A stretch of DNA of 64,000 nt from Heterostelium multicystogenum. Its lineage: Eukaryota; Evosea; Eumycetozoa; Acytosteliales; Acytosteliaceae. Both the position numbers and the translations under genes were made by a program. The notes beneath the pieces are model-generated. The model ran no database searches. It worked only from the letters and a program-made list of their open reading frames with translations, and had not been told where the DNA came from. This document shows positions 46,267-58,607 of this stretch, piece after piece. Each line of letters begins with the position of its first letter. Position 1 is the stretch's first letter. The stretch covers positions 62,001-126,000 of the forward strand of contig RCNN01000023.1 of assembly GCA_003667245.1 (NCBI GenBank). The letters run 5' to 3'.

Positions 46267-47215
46267 TTAATAATAGTAGTTTGTATTGGTTGGGATCGAT
46301 TTCCATGATTCATAGTATTTCTTTGCATCGTTAATCAATGATCTTTGTGTTGGCTTCCAATCGAGTTTGATTTTTGCTTTAGAATTATCTGCACGTTGAT
46401 TCAATGCCAAACAAATATGATAGTCATCTGTTGGAGCACCCATGTAGGTGATCTTGATTTCTTTTCCAAGTGCTTTAGCAATACCCTTGACTACATCGGC
46501 CACTCTGTAGATGTGATCTGCAGCAATGAAGGATTCTCCACGAAGCAGAGGTGCACGCTCTGCTGCAGCAACATACATTGCAGCAATATCAATGTAGTGG
46601 ATGTAGCTTTGGTATTGATCCTCATGGTACAAGGTGATTTCACCTTTCTCAATTGAACGGAAGTAGTGAGCAGTGTGGGCTCCGCTTCCACCGTATACAA
46701 GAGATGGAAGAATCAAAATGGCACCCAACTCGATGTACTTTTTACCTAGCTCAATACGTGGCTTCATTAAGTTTGGTGCATTTTCCAAGTTGGTGTGCTC
46801 AGTGATCACATCAAGATGACTGCCATACTGCCAGACACCATTGGTGTAGATAATGGTTACTTTTGGATTGATTTTGACGATTCTCTCAATCTCTTGGAAC
46901 ACGACTTTGTCAACATCCCAATCTTTGTAATCAGCAATTGCCTCAACAATAATATCGGCTTTGCTTGCGACAGGTCCCCAAAGATGTACATCTCTTCCGG
47001 TGGCAATAACAGGTTTAACTAATCGACGGGCAATGTCAGACTAAATTCCACCGATACCTCTATGTACAACTCTACTTACTCTCGCTTCGAATTAGCTGTT
47101 TGGCTTTTTCCTCAGTTCTAGCAAGACCATAGACTTCATAGCCTTTTCTAATGAATTGGAGGGCAACTTCATTTCCAATCAATCCTGTAGCACCCAATAC
47201 AAATACAACTGGCAT
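46267..47215 (-). CDS. NAD-dependent epimerase/dehydratase-like Rossmann protein
   Basis: Two exons, roughly 47215-47080 and 47040-46267; about 300 residues. The N-terminus MPVVFVLGATGLIGNEVALQ is a Rossmann glycine motif (GATGLIG). Later blocks include YTNGVWQYGSH (Ser/Tyr-type active-site region), ILPSLVYGGSGAH, QSYIHYIDIAAMYVAAAE and GESFIAADH, typical of atypical or extended short-chain reductases. Substrate is unknown. The intron (GTAAGT at 47079, TTTAG ending at 47041, only 39 nt) is one base out of phase between RSE and SDIARR, so a one-base error or a different splice site is likely there. Confidence 0.8.
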
Positions 47216-47610
47216 TTTCAATAGAATTAATTTAAAATTTAATAATAGTTATAAATAATAATTAAAAATAAATAATAGTTGGTTAGCTAAATTTAATTTT
47301 AGAAATGGAAAATGATTTTCTGATTAAATTTTGTGGAGAAAACTCTTTGGTTTTATATTAATTAAATTGTTGGCATGTCCAAGATTCCTTTTTGTTGGGG
47401 GTCATTCTCGAAGGTGTCATGATCATTATGACTTCATTTTTTATATATTTTATTAATCTATTTGACTAATTGGTGATATCTATATTGTTGGTTGATTTAC
47501 TGGAAATTTAAGTATAGTGTCAGTGTATGTATGACGATGCTATCGTGATTGCCCACTGACTGATTGATTGATTTGATTGATTTGATTGATTGATTCTGTT
47601 TATGTCATAA
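47216..47610. other. Intergenic spacer
   Basis: About 400 bp, AT-rich, with a TTGATTGATTTGATT simple repeat near 47560-47595. No gene is seen. Confidence 0.5.
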
Positions 47611-48551
47611 TTATGATAATCTGTATATGATGTGTACACCTGAGTCTGTTGATACAATCTCACTCAATTGACCTGGTTGTAATGAAAATCTATAGATGTA
47701 GGGATACAATAAAGTAAGTTTAGGTTTGTTTCGGGCAAGGTCAGAATTGCGCTCAAACGACTTACGACATGTCTTCAAATGGCTTTTGCATTTGTCCTCT
47801 TGTGAAAGGATCAAGCATTCCACCGTGCTTGGCACTACTGCAGTCTGAATATTGCTTTGCCAATGCTTCAAAGGTAGCTTGTCCAGATTGAATTTGATCT
47901 CTGTATATCTGCAATTGTTGAATAGCCTCCTCTTTAGTACGTGTGATATTGTCTGAACGCCATGATTTTGGATTTCTAGATTCACGATGCTTCACCAAGA
48001 GATGTCGAACCGAAACCACTGCACTGATACCCTTTAATACAAAAGTTCTTGATGACGAACCAAAAGTAAACTTGAATCCTTCTTTAATTGAAACTGGTTG
48101 ATTCTCCTTGATTCTCTCTCCATTAACAAAAGTACCCTTGGCTACATTTCCAAATGAAGCAATCAAATTGATTAGATTTAGATTAGGATAGCTCTGCAAC
48201 AAACAACATACCTGATTGTAGATCGATGAGATAGAATCTATCGTTTGCACCATGATATACCAAAGCAGCGTGTCTTCTTGAGACTGAGGGGTGTTCCAAA
48301 ATGATTTGAGCGAGATCACCGTTTCTACCGAACACATGTGATTTGCTTGTATTTAGTTTTATTTTCTCTATAACTTCTCTATCCTTTACAACCTCTAAAT
48401 AGGCATTGTATGGTGGAATCGATCCCCTGTGTAACAGCACAAGACACAACAATGAATAAGATTATGCTAAACGTAATATAGATGCTCGAACTTACCATTC
48501 TGGGCATTTAAAAGGTGGTATATTTTCATTATCATCATCAATATTACTCAT
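47611..48551 (-). CDS. FHA-parvulin fusion (Pin1-type peptidyl-prolyl isomerase)
   Basis: Four exons: 48551-48496, 48426-48212, 48141-47766 and 47689-47611; 241 residues. Residues 12-125 resemble the FHA domain of NIPP1: IPPFKCPEWGSIPP, the phosphothreonine-binding FGRNGD and SVSRRHAALVYH, YLIDLQSAKGTFVNGERI and FTFGSSSRTF. Residues 130-241 are a parvulin domain: VRHLLVKHRESRNPKSW, QATFEALAKQYSDCSSAKHGG, LDPFTRGQMQKPFED, FSLQPGQLSEIVSTDSGVHI. The parvulin basic and catalytic residues (K..SRNP.SW, C in SDCSS, H in GVHI) are present, so it should isomerise phospho-Ser/Thr-Pro bonds. The FHA takes the place of the WW domain of Pin1 as the phospho-peptide reader. Confidence 0.9.
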
Positions 48552-49314
48552 TCTTCTTTTAATAGTATTTAGTTCTTTAAATGGTTAGTGTTTGATTTTA
48601 AAAATTACTTCTGATATGATGGATTTGCATTTTGGTGAACTAAGTTCATTCATACTTTTTTTATTTAAAATTAATTCTGTTCATTTATTTTATTTACTAT
48701 AGTAAATTATGAGATTTATTTTATTTAATCTTTGTTTATTGAATATTTTTAGACTATAAAGAATATTTTAATTAAGATATTGTTTTGTTGATTTCAAATC
48801 AAATAGATAAATTAATTATGTTGATTAATCAGATCTAGTCAAATTTGTATAAAGGAACTTCTATTTAGGTGGAGATTAGTCCTTCATGATTTTAAAAGAG
48901 AAGGGCCATGTGAAAAATAAAGTTTTAATCAAATTCTCAAGACTAACTTCAAATTTGGTTATTAAATAATGTTATAAATTAAAGTATTTAAATGTTTAAC
49001 AAAATTAAGATTTGTATTTTTATTTACTCTATGATTTGCTTAACAATTAATATTTTTTCGTGAAAATTAATAGAAAAATAATGTTGTTTGGACAAACCAG
49101 TAGTAGTTTCTTTTGTTTTCCATATTATTAATACAAACACTTCGTAATATATAATGATGGCTTTATCGATTACCCATATCGAAACTTGGGTATTTATGAA
49201 ATTTTAAGTATATTATTATTATTTGTATGGTTATTGTTGAAGTTATATATCATCGATTGCAAACATTAATTGGTCTGATGTTTATAAATAATGTTAGTGT
49301 TAGGAAATTTCAAT
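48552..49314. other. AT-rich intergenic region
   Basis: About 760 bp of very AT-rich sequence. A short inverted repeat, TACCCA...TTGGGTA, lies at about 49167-49192. No RNA or coding gene can be supported. Confidence 0.5.
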
Positions 49315-49572
49315 TTATAAATTGATAAAATATTTACCATCTGGACTATATGTTGGAGCACCAGCACAATATCTATAATCATCTTCATCTTTCAAATAGG
49401 TTGGAGCTCTGGACATTGGAGTATCTAGAGGATAGCTATCATCAAAGTGATTGATCATAAATTTCTTGGGAGAGAATCTCTGGTTGGCATTTTGAAGCAT
49501 GAACGAGGGAAATTGACCACCGGTAGAATTCTTAGATTGGACTTGGAAATTATAATTTAATAGGTATGCCAT
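49315..49572 (-). CDS. Short protein of 85 residues, unrecognised
   Basis: The open frame MAYLLNYNFQVQSKNSTGGQ... ends in YSPDGKYFINL. Composition and codon use are coding-like (much less AT-rich than the flanks) with aromatic and acidic residues (DEDDYRYC) and two related APTY motifs (RAPTYLKDE, GAPTYSPDG). A donor-like GGTAAAT at 49334-49340 could instead splice SPDG to a downstream exon, but no convincing acceptor or exon is seen to the left. No signal peptide or membrane span. Family unknown. Confidence 0.5.
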   Translation of the reverse strand: MAYLLNYNFQVQSKNSTGGQFPSFMLQNANQRFSPKKFMINHFDDSYPLDTPMSRAPTYLKDEDDYRYCAGAPTYSPDGKYFINL

Positions 49573-50715
49573 TTTATAACTAAGCTTGGTTTTATATATA
49601 TATATAGAAAGATATTATATAAAAATATTTTAATTAAAACAATAATATTGAAATCTAAATCATGAATTTAGATTGAAATTGAATAAATTTAATTGATTAT
49701 ATAAATTGATAATTATAAAGAAGTAGAATAAGAAATTGGGTCAGTGACTGTTTGATTTTTAATCAATAGACTAAATGTTGATCAAGAAAATTGATTATTT
49801 CTATAGTTATAGTAGTGGAGTAAAACTAAAAGTAACAAATATAACTAAAATTTACTATATATTATTGTTTGTTTTTTGATGTCTTGTGGAAAATAACAAC
49901 AACAAATTGAATATATACACATCTGCTTGTCAAATCTTTCACATCCCACACTTCTCATCATTGATATATATATATTTAAAAATGGGGTAAATTTCAAATT
50001 TAGTTAAAAAAGAATGCAGTCTGCTCTTCTTATGACAAAATAATTGTGTTATGAAAAAAAGGTGTATGCGCAGGAATGGGGATAGTAGTATAGCTGAGAA
50101 GTTGGTACGGCGACGTTTAATTCTATTGTGTATGTACTTTGCTTAGGAAGAAAGGAATACCAGTAGTTGTGGACATTCCATTTCAGTTTGATATAAATAA
50201 TAGTTTGTTTGATTTAACAAATGGATGTGTATTCCAGTAGTATATCAATTGATGCAGTATGAAAGTGTGAGTGACAATATTAATTTAATTATAGTGAAGG
50301 GAGTGAGTGTTGAAGAAGAGGTTGTTGGAATGATGTGCGGAGATGATTGATATATCACAGCACCATGCTTCAATAGTTAGAACACATCTTTTATCATTCA
50401 AACAACAAAAACACCACTCCACCACTACCACCACCACTTTCACCCATACATCCATTAGTTATTGATTCAGATATCAATTTTATAAAGTAGAACAGTCAAT
50501 CTAAAATGAATGGATACTTGAATAATATTTGAATTATCTTTCATTATTAATTTGGATGTATAATGAGTACAGTTTCACTCACATAATTATTATTACTATT
50601 ATTGTTGTTGTTGTTTAAAACACAATATCTATGTTAGTGTTGTTGTGTGAATATATTATTATTTATTTTCAGTTAATTAATTGGCATAGATTTTTTATTT
50701 TAGTTATGTTTGTGG
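49573..50715. other. AT-rich intergenic region
   Basis: About 1.1 kb without credible ORFs. It contains short A and T runs and a CCACTCCACCACTACCACC stretch near 50412-50432. Nothing else is assigned. Confidence 0.5.
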
Positions 50716-50901
50716 TTATATGGTATCCAAATCATATCCGCATAGATCATCCATTGATTTATTATGATTATTATTAGTATTTATTATTATGTGTTGTTTA
50801 TTTGTACTGTTATTGAAAACATCTGAAAGTGTTATCTTTGACTGGTTATTGGAAACATTGACAGTAGTACGAATTTTAGTTGTGAGGTATACATGATGCA
50901 T
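50716..50901 (-). CDS. Possible small Asn-rich protein or exon
   Basis: A 61-codon open frame, MHHVYLTTKIRTTVNVSNNQ... to KSMDDLCGYDLDTI. Its Asn/His-rich middle fits dictyostelid proteins and the C-terminal acidic MDDLCGYDLDTI looks selected. There is no recognisable domain, and it could be a terminal exon of a gene whose upstream part lies in the unannotated region to the right. Evidence is weak. Confidence 0.3.
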   Translation of the reverse strand: MHHVYLTTKIRTTVNVSNNQSKITLSDVFNNSTNKQHIIINTNNNHNKSMDDLCGYDLDTI

Positions 50902-53900
50902 GTAGATATCATCGAAAAATAATAAAAACTAACCAGTTACCCAGTTATTTTTTATTATTGTTATTTTGTTTTTTTAGTATTACATACAAACTGAATGTTG
51001 GTATTACTTTCAAAAATACAAATTGATTTAGATAACCAGTTAAATTTAATTGATAGTATTAATTCAGATTGATTTATATAATTTATATATAAATGGATTA
51101 ATCAAAATTCATGCAAATATTTTCTATAGTCAATATACAAATAATATTAAATTTTAATGAAGATAATAAAGGAGTATATTATTATGAAATATTCAAGATT
51201 AAAAATAAACACATTAAAACAAATTTGAAATTGAAATTGAATTATGTATCTTACTATTTAAAAAAAAGGATAGTAATAAATATTATATGATAGATTATAT
51301 TATATGATATGATATATTATATATATTATGTTTGGTTGTTTACTATACTAATGGTGCAAAAGCAATAGAAACAACATAATATTGAAATTGAATTGTGAAT
51401 TGGAATTTAAAAATTAATCAACACCTTATTATTAATGAAATTTAATTTCAATTTGGCATTATGTTGGAGTGTAAGCAGCGGATTTAGCTATGTTGTTGTT
51501 TGTTTGCTATTATAATAGTAACACACTACTAATTTATAATAGAAGCAATAATACATAAGGTGGACTGCAGTGAAGTTTACTTTTGAGTTTAGTTTTTGGT
51601 ATGAAGAGGTGTGGTGGGGTATCTATTGGCGTTAGTGTGTGACGGAGTGACAGAATTCATGAGTTGAGTGTGTTTAATTAATTATGAAAAGATGTGTGGG
51701 TGTGAGTGTGGTGTGTTATTGTTAAACTCACCAATAGCTTCGGGGAGGTGAAATTTGGTGTTGTAATATTATATTATTACAAAAATACGATTTTTAAATT
51801 ATCAAATTACTACAATTATTATTATGATAATTATTGGTTTTTTATCCAAATAATAATCCAATAATCAAATGACTTTTGGTGATTCTTATTTTAGACTCTG
51901 TGATGTTCTTAATATGAATCTTTTCATTTCATTTGCTGACACAATAAAACTAATTTTAGAATTGAAATTAAGATTTCTTTCCAGAATTCTCGATTGGATC
52001 TTTTAAAAACAAAAGTTTCTTCCTAAAATATCATAGTTGAGGTTCATTCAATACCAAAGTAAGAATGGTTTGGAATGAATGAATGAATGAATGAATTATG
52101 TATTGGATGTATGATTTGTCAATTGAAATGAAATGATCAAGAAATAAATAAATTACATTATTTCAAAAGAAGTGATTTCTTTTTATGTAGGTTCTTGTTG
52201 GTTTAATTAATTTAGTATTTACTTACATTTTACAGAGAGAGATTTAATACTAATTGAAATGTAATGCTAGCAATGAAACCAAGGTTGGATGTCAACTTAA
52301 GTTCGAAGTATTGTATATTAGATTAGTTTAAACTAATTATCAAATTACAATTGTAAGCCTTATTGAATTCAATAAATAATTAAGATAGATAAATAGATAG
52401 GTAATTTTAATATTCTTTTTATGATTGATAGGATAGACTGAATGAATTGATACCAAGGAGATATGGATTTATCTTAGCATCTATATTGAAAGAATTTTAT
52501 TCTCGACTGATTATGATTATGATTATGATTAGATGATTGATTGATTATGAGTAGATTAATGGTAATGCAATTTGGAATTGTGGAATTATTGAATGAATTA
52601 GTTTTTTAACTAAAGAAATTTAGAAATTTAAACATTTATTTGTGTGCTTTGTGTGCTTGTGTCTGTGTGTGTGTAATACAGCTTTAGAAGTAAGGTCGTA
52701 CTAAGTGTAGTGTGTATTATTTCTATAAGTTTAATTTGAAAACATGAAGATAGGTTTGGTTGGTGTGTTTTGATTTAAATTGCTTTGTGTTTAATTGGCA
52801 TTTGCAGCTAGAACTCTTGGTTATAATTATTATTTTTTAATTAAAAAAAAAAGTTAAATAAAAAAGATGAGAGAATTCACACGCTGGTCCATCCGTTCTT
52901 ACTTTCATCACTAATGTTAACAACTACTACTTAACTTTTATTATTTGGATGTGACAGGGGTGGCAGGGGGCATCATCACCGTTAAAAGTTGCAAAGGGAA
53001 CTGGTGGTTTTTAAAGTTGTGATGTGGGGGTATGTTTAAGGTGTACTGTGGTTAAAGAACCACACTTTCCTTTTTTAATTCATTGGTGATTTTACTTTGA
53101 GTGTGTTTACATTCCATAAAGATTGTGGTTGAAAGTCCCCCCATTTTAACCACAGGGGCAAATTGGCATTTTTTCCCAAAAAAGGGATAAAAGATTTTTT
53201 GCAAATGTTTTTTCACTTTAGGTTTGGAACTAACTGTTTCTTAAACAACAACAAATAACAACATCAATGATTTAACAGAGAACCTCTCCATACCACAACT
53301 TGTGTTCCTGTGCACAAAACAAACAACTTTTCATTAAAATAAATAGAGGTGTATTTTTTATAGATAGTTTAGATAACTTTAATTTAAAAAGTAAGTAAAC
53401 TGATCATACACTAACAAACTATAAAAGATTTTAATAGCAGGCATCGATAAAAATCGTCTACTGACAATCAGACTGATTTACTGTGTGAGTGTGTTGTGCT
53501 AATATTGTGACAAATATTTAGTGGGAGGAGTCCGACCTAAAATAAACTTTAGTTCTGATTTGCATTTTTGAGATGCTTCAGACACTTGTTCAAACGATCA
53601 AACATTCGATCATTTTTCGTTGAAAAAATAAACCTAAAAATGAAAGGTTAAATTGTGGGGCAACATCTAACAACCTTTGTTACCAGCACTTGCAATGTCT
53701 CATGATTACATGTCCATATGAGCAATTATAGGATTGCATATGTTTCTGAAATAACACTCGATCGTGAAGGGTGAGGAACAACCATCGGTATCAAACAAAT
53801 GACAGTACTCAATCTAGGCTATCTATCTCAAACTAACATAATCTTGTGAGATAGGATTAAGACAACAACACTTATGCCAATAGTTTTCTAATCTATATAT

Positions 53901-54607
53901 ATGTCATTTGTATCTGTCAATATATGAAATTTAAATACAAAGTTGATATATTTACTGAACTGTTGGTTTAGAAAATCATAGATATCAAAGGAAATAATGT
54001 CTGAATGAACAAATACTAATATATATATATTATTAAATTAATTTGACAGATACTATTGAATCTATGAAATGGAATTATCTTTAGTATATTATATGAACAG
54101 TAATGTTATTATTGTAATATTTCATTTATTTTATACATCAATACACCTTTAAATGATAGTTATAATTATTTTAATTATCTCTTGGTAAATGTGTTGATTG
54201 AAAAATTAAGAATGACAACTGGATTTGCCACATATGAATTAATCTTATATATCATTGCAATGTTGTACAAACAAACAACAACATCATCCCTGAAAATAAT
54301 AATTATAATATAATATTACTGACATAACTACAACTGAATAAATATTAAATAATTAGATACTGGAATAAATATTGGAATGAAAGTATGTAACTATTAAAAA
54401 TGAATAGATTTAATATTAGGTATATTTCGGAGTAAGAGATAGAAATGTGAATATTTTTAAAATATTAAAATGTAAATGTTTGGATTGGTAGTAGTGAATA
54501 ATTTCAGGCTTTGAGTATAAATTGGATTTACTTACAATATATTCTACTACAATTACTACTTCATCAATAAATAAAAGTTAGTTTAATAAAAGAGTATTTA
54601 GTTAAGA
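50902..54607. other. Gene-free AT-rich region of 3.7 kb
   Basis: No ORF above 60 codons occurs on either strand. The region contains many simple repeats (TGAATGAATGAATGAA near 52073, TATGATATGATATATTATAT near 51300, TGTGTGTGTGTG near 52660), and a GC-richer, G-run-rich patch at 52950-53160. Promoters of the flanking genes, non-coding RNA or repeats could lie here, but none can be assigned. Confidence 0.5.
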
Positions 54608-55078
54608 ATGTCAAACGAAAACGTCGGAAGATTAGAGCAAGAAATCAATCTCTTGAAGGAAAGAGTATCAAAGTTGGAAGAAAAGGCTGCTGGATTTTCC
54701 AATCAAATGAAAGATGAGATGACCGAGAGAATACCCTCTGGTAGCAACCTCAACACTTCACGAGTCTCTCAAGCAACCTCTGGAAATCCAATCACCAACT
54801 TCAGAGACAATGTCTCAACTGATGTCAAAAGAGACGTAAATGACTTATCAGACAATGTCAGACAGAATTTGAATTTCGGTAACAGACAAAACACTCAGAA
54901 TAACGACAACAACCAAGATGGTCAACAACAACAACAACAACAGCCACAACCATCCAACCAAAATGACAACAAAACTGGATCTTCACTCAAGTCAGAGTTG
55001 ATCACATTCCTTGGCGGTACTCCAAATCCACCATCTCAGCAACCAAAGTCCAAGGGTCTTGGTCGTTTCCTTAACTAA
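54608..55078 (+). CDS. Coiled-coil, Gln/Asn-rich protein of 156 residues, unrecognised
   Basis: A single exon begins MSNENVGRLEQEINLLKERV after a TTAAGA start context. Residues 5-35 form a leucine heptad coiled coil (LEQEINLLKERVSKLEEKAA). The middle is Ser/Thr/Asn-rich, followed by a poly-Gln tract and a C-terminal conserved-looking segment (LKSELITFLGG, SKGLGRFLN). Coding GC is well above the flanks, so the gene is real; its function is unknown. Confidence 0.7.
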   Translation: MSNENVGRLEQEINLLKERVSKLEEKAAGFSNQMKDEMTERIPSGSNLNTSRVSQATSGNPITNFRDNVSTDVKRDVNDLSDNVRQNLNFGNRQNTQNNDNNQDGQQQQQQQPQPSNQNDNKTGSSLKSELITFLGGTPNPPSQQPKSKGLGRFLN

Positions 55079-55281
55079 ACTAAACCAAACCAAAACCAAA
55101 ACCTTACTATTCCAGTACAGCACTTAAAAATCCACTCAAAAATCCAAAACTCTCCTAATCCTATTATTATTCCAACTCTACCCATTGTATCCTCCAGCCT
55201 TCTATATTCCTTATCTATTGATGTTATTTAATAAATATTTATAGGTTGTTTTATTATTATTATTATTTAAGTTTACAGGGA

Positions 55282-55846
55282 TTAATATTTATATTTTGTT
55301 GAGAAATCCTTTGGTGATATTACTAAACCTTTACCTTTACGTGCCCCTCTATATACTGTTTCAATAACATCGATCATATCTTGTTTATTTGTCAGTGGCC
55401 AATTAACTAAAGTATTTAATTATTAGTATACATCGGAAGAATGATGTTCGATGATGATATACCTACTTTTATTATTATTACCAGTTCCTAAATCTATCAT
55501 TATATGCTTATTTCTATAGAAAAACATTGTTGTACATGGATCATACAGTTCATACATCTTATTAAAATCATTTACCTCTGTAATATCAACCTAAATAGAG
55601 AGAAGTAAAAGAGATGTTAATACATAGACGTCACACAAAGTGAAGTAAAGTAAAGTGAATACTTACAACATAGATAACAGCCATATTCTTTACTTTCTCT
55701 GCAATAGCAAGTAAAGTTTCATCTTGTTTGATACAATCGGCATCCCAATCATGACCAAATCTAATAACAACGACTCTATCTTCTTCCAATACAATAGCTC
55801 TATCTACGGCCCATCCGCTCTTCAAATGAGGTAATAAAAAAGACAT
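55282..55846 (-). CDS. txnl4a: Spliceosomal thioredoxin-like U5 protein TXNL4A/Dim1
   Basis: Three exons: 55846-55667, 55590-55467 and 55406-55282; 142 residues, the usual family length. Sequence is nearly universal: FLLPHLKSGWAVDRAI, RVVVIRFGHDWDADC, YVVDITEVNDFNKMYELYDP, FFYRNKHIMIDLGTGNNNKI, ETVYRGARKGKGLV, SPKDFSTKYKY. This is the 15-kDa U5 snRNP protein Dim1, part of the tri-snRNP and essential for pre-mRNA splicing in the nucleus. No frame breaks. Confidence 0.97.
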
Positions 55847-56135
55847 TCTACTCTACTCTATTATAACTTATAATATAATATTATATGTATATATATAACG
55901 CTAAGATTTCAATAGGGGAAATGAAGAGTGATTTGTAAGATTTATTCGTTACTGCATACTGCCAAATTTAATTTAGCACACACACATATTGATTCCCTCT
56001 TTTTTTGAAATTTTGACAATCTAAATTTGATCAATTCATTCTGTTTAACAAGGGTGTAACATAGATTTATTAAAGTTAATTAGGATTGGTTTAGTCAATC
56101 AATATTAGGTGATCAACATTGATTGGGATAGGAGA

Positions 56136-58550
56136 ATGAGACAGAGCCATAATAGCAGCATTGAGGAAGACTCTGACTTGGACTTGGTCAACGACGATGA
56201 GGATGATGACGACGACGACGATGATGTCATCACCGAGGAGGACGATGAAGACTTCGAGGTAGCTGCTCCGTCTAGAGCGACCGGTAGCAGTGGTCGGGGT
56301 GGCAGAGGAAAGTCAAAGAGAGTAAAGTCGTCCAGCAAAAGAAGATCGGCCTCAAACACAAAGTCAAATGCTGGCAAGAGCGGCAAATCAAGTGGAAGAA
56401 AGCGACCACATCTCGATGAAGATGACGCCGATATCAGTGAGGACATGTCTAATATCGACGATGAAGATGATGCAGATATTGAAGACGCCAACAACACTTC
56501 TGCAAGTGCCTTAACTTCGTCCAACATCTTGGAGGACACCACCTACGACATCATGAACGAAATGGACTTTATCAATCCGACCTCGTCTACAACAACCACG
56601 ACGACCACAAGTGCCAACAGCAAGTCAGGAACAAACTCACCCAACAAAAAGAAACATAAACAGCAGACGACGACGAACAACACATCGCCAACTAATGGCA
56701 ACACTTTGACAAACACAACCAGCCCTAAGCTGAGCTCACCCACCAACAGCAGGAGACAAAGCGCAGCAAACACAGCATCGGTTGTCGTGGAAGAAGAGAG
56801 ACCCAATGCAATTCAATACCATTGCGACTACTGTCAGAAGGATATCAGTAATGTAGTGCGTATCAGATGCTCGGTTTGCGAGGACTTTGACTTGTGCGTC
56901 GAGTGCTTCAGTGTCGGAGTTGAGATCTATCCACACAAGAACGATCACGACTACCACGTCATCGACAACATGCACTTCCCCATGTTCACAGAGGACTGGG
57001 GAGCCGATGAAGAGCTGCTGCTCCTCGAGGCCGTCGAGATGTTTTCCATGGGCAACTGGAATGAAGTATCAGAGAACGTTGGTCACAAGTCACCGATGGA
57101 ATGTAAATCACACTATTTCACATACTACTTGAATACGAGTACATCACCTATGCCAGTAGGTTAACCCCAAACACGCTTACCAATCAAGCTACTAACACGC
57201 ACACTGCCTCCTCTAGGATACAAGTAAAGTTTTAACAACAAGCGAGAATGTACATTTTAAACGAGCCAAGTCAACCAACTATAATCCAAATGGTAGTACC
57301 CAATATTATACATATATAGCCCAATCACCTTTAAAACCAAGCTTACACAATACTACACATACAACGCCAATAACTCCAACCAATAATGGCATTGAATTGA
57401 ATTTAGTATCTACCACATAATATCATTACTTTAGACTTGTTAATAAAGAGATTGAACCAGTTAACTAACTCACCTGATCTATCCTTATTCGAATCACTTG
57501 TATTACCTATAGATCGCAAGAATAAACCCCCTGCAGATCCAACAGAAGGACCGTCGGGACCTGTCACAGACTCTGTTGGTTTCATGAAGAATCGTGGTCA
57601 GTTTGAATATGAATATGATAATGATGCTGAAGTTGTAGTCAAAGATCTAGTCTTTGAGAACGACGACTCTTTGTCAGATAGAGGTAACGCGCAACATTCA
57701 TTCTCATGTCATGCGATACTAACTCCCTACTTGTTTACCTCTAGAAATTAAACTACAAGTACTGGAAACATACAACCAGAGATTGGATGAGAGAATAAGA
57801 AGAAGAAATTTTATAACTGAAAAAGGCTTGCTGGAATACAAGAAGATCGAAAGAAAGTATTTCAAGAACGACAAGGAGATTTATAACTCACTCAAGGTAT
57901 ACCTGCAGTTGCTGTCGAAAGAGGATCACGAGAAGCTAGTGAACGGCGTCATCTTGGAGAAATCCTTAAGGGACAGAATAGAGCAACTGCAGAACTACCG
58001 TGCCAACGGTATAAGAACCCTCGAGGAGGCAAATCAGTACGACGAGGAGAAGCGCAAGCGTGACACGGAGAAGAATATGAGGAAGTCAAAGTCAGAACTT
58101 TCTTACCACACTGAGAAACCCACTGTATATAAATCGATAAAGCAACAGACCAAGGAGAAAGAAGAGGTGTTCTTGGGAATAGGAAAAGGTGCCAACGAAA
58201 GAAAGTCACTCAAGATGAGGAAGAATGCATCGCTTGAGATGGAAGGATTGCCTAACGTCGATCACCTCTCCCACAAAGAGAAGCAGCTATGTTCACAGCT
58301 GCGTATGTTGCCACAGCACTACTTGATTAGCAAGGAGCTACTCATATCAGAGTCTCTCAAGAATAGTGGCAAACTCAAGATGAGCCAAGCATTGAGGCTA
58401 ATCAAGCTCGAGTCATCCAAGGTCGCCAAGATATACGAATTCTTTGAGTCCAACGGCTGGATCAAAAGAGATTCCGCTTCCTCATCGTCCACCGGATCAT
58501 CTGGTGCCGGAGCATCATCCGGTATACAAAGTATAACATCAAACCAATAA
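56136..58550 (+). CDS. ada2: SAGA/ADA transcriptional adapter ADA2
   Basis: Start ATG at 56136 (MRQSHNSSIEEDSD). Exons: 56136-57155, 57217 to about 57292 (or further), about 57435-57683 and 57745-58550; about 715 residues. An acidic, Ser/Thr/Asn-rich N-terminal extension (residues 1-225) precedes the ZZ zinc finger (YHCDYCQKDI, RCSVCEDFDLCVECFS) and a SANT domain (EDWGADEELLLLEAVEMF, GNWNEVSENVGHKS). Next come the ADA2 core (EYEYDNDAEVVVKDLVF, LDERIRRRNFI) and a C-terminal SWIRM domain (LSHKEKQLCSQLRMLPQHYL, KIYEFFESNGWI). ADA2 anchors and stimulates the acetyltransferase GCN5. The second-to-third exon junction is unclear: either donor GTAGTA at 57293 or an uncorrected one-base error near 57405-57434. 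Confidence 0.93.
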
Positions 58551-58607
58551 AGAAAAGTTAGATATCTTGTAAATAAATAGATAATAGATATTAGTTGTAT
58601 ATTTTAT

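Noticed and set aside
49165..49195. Possible class I small RNA promoter (ACCCATA-like)
   Set aside because: The expected dictyostelid upstream element is not matched exactly and no conserved RNA stem follows; only a short inverted repeat is present.
56105..56542. Ser/Leu-rich ORFs on the minus strand
   Set aside because: They are antisense to the acidic and Ser/Thr-rich N-terminus of ADA2.
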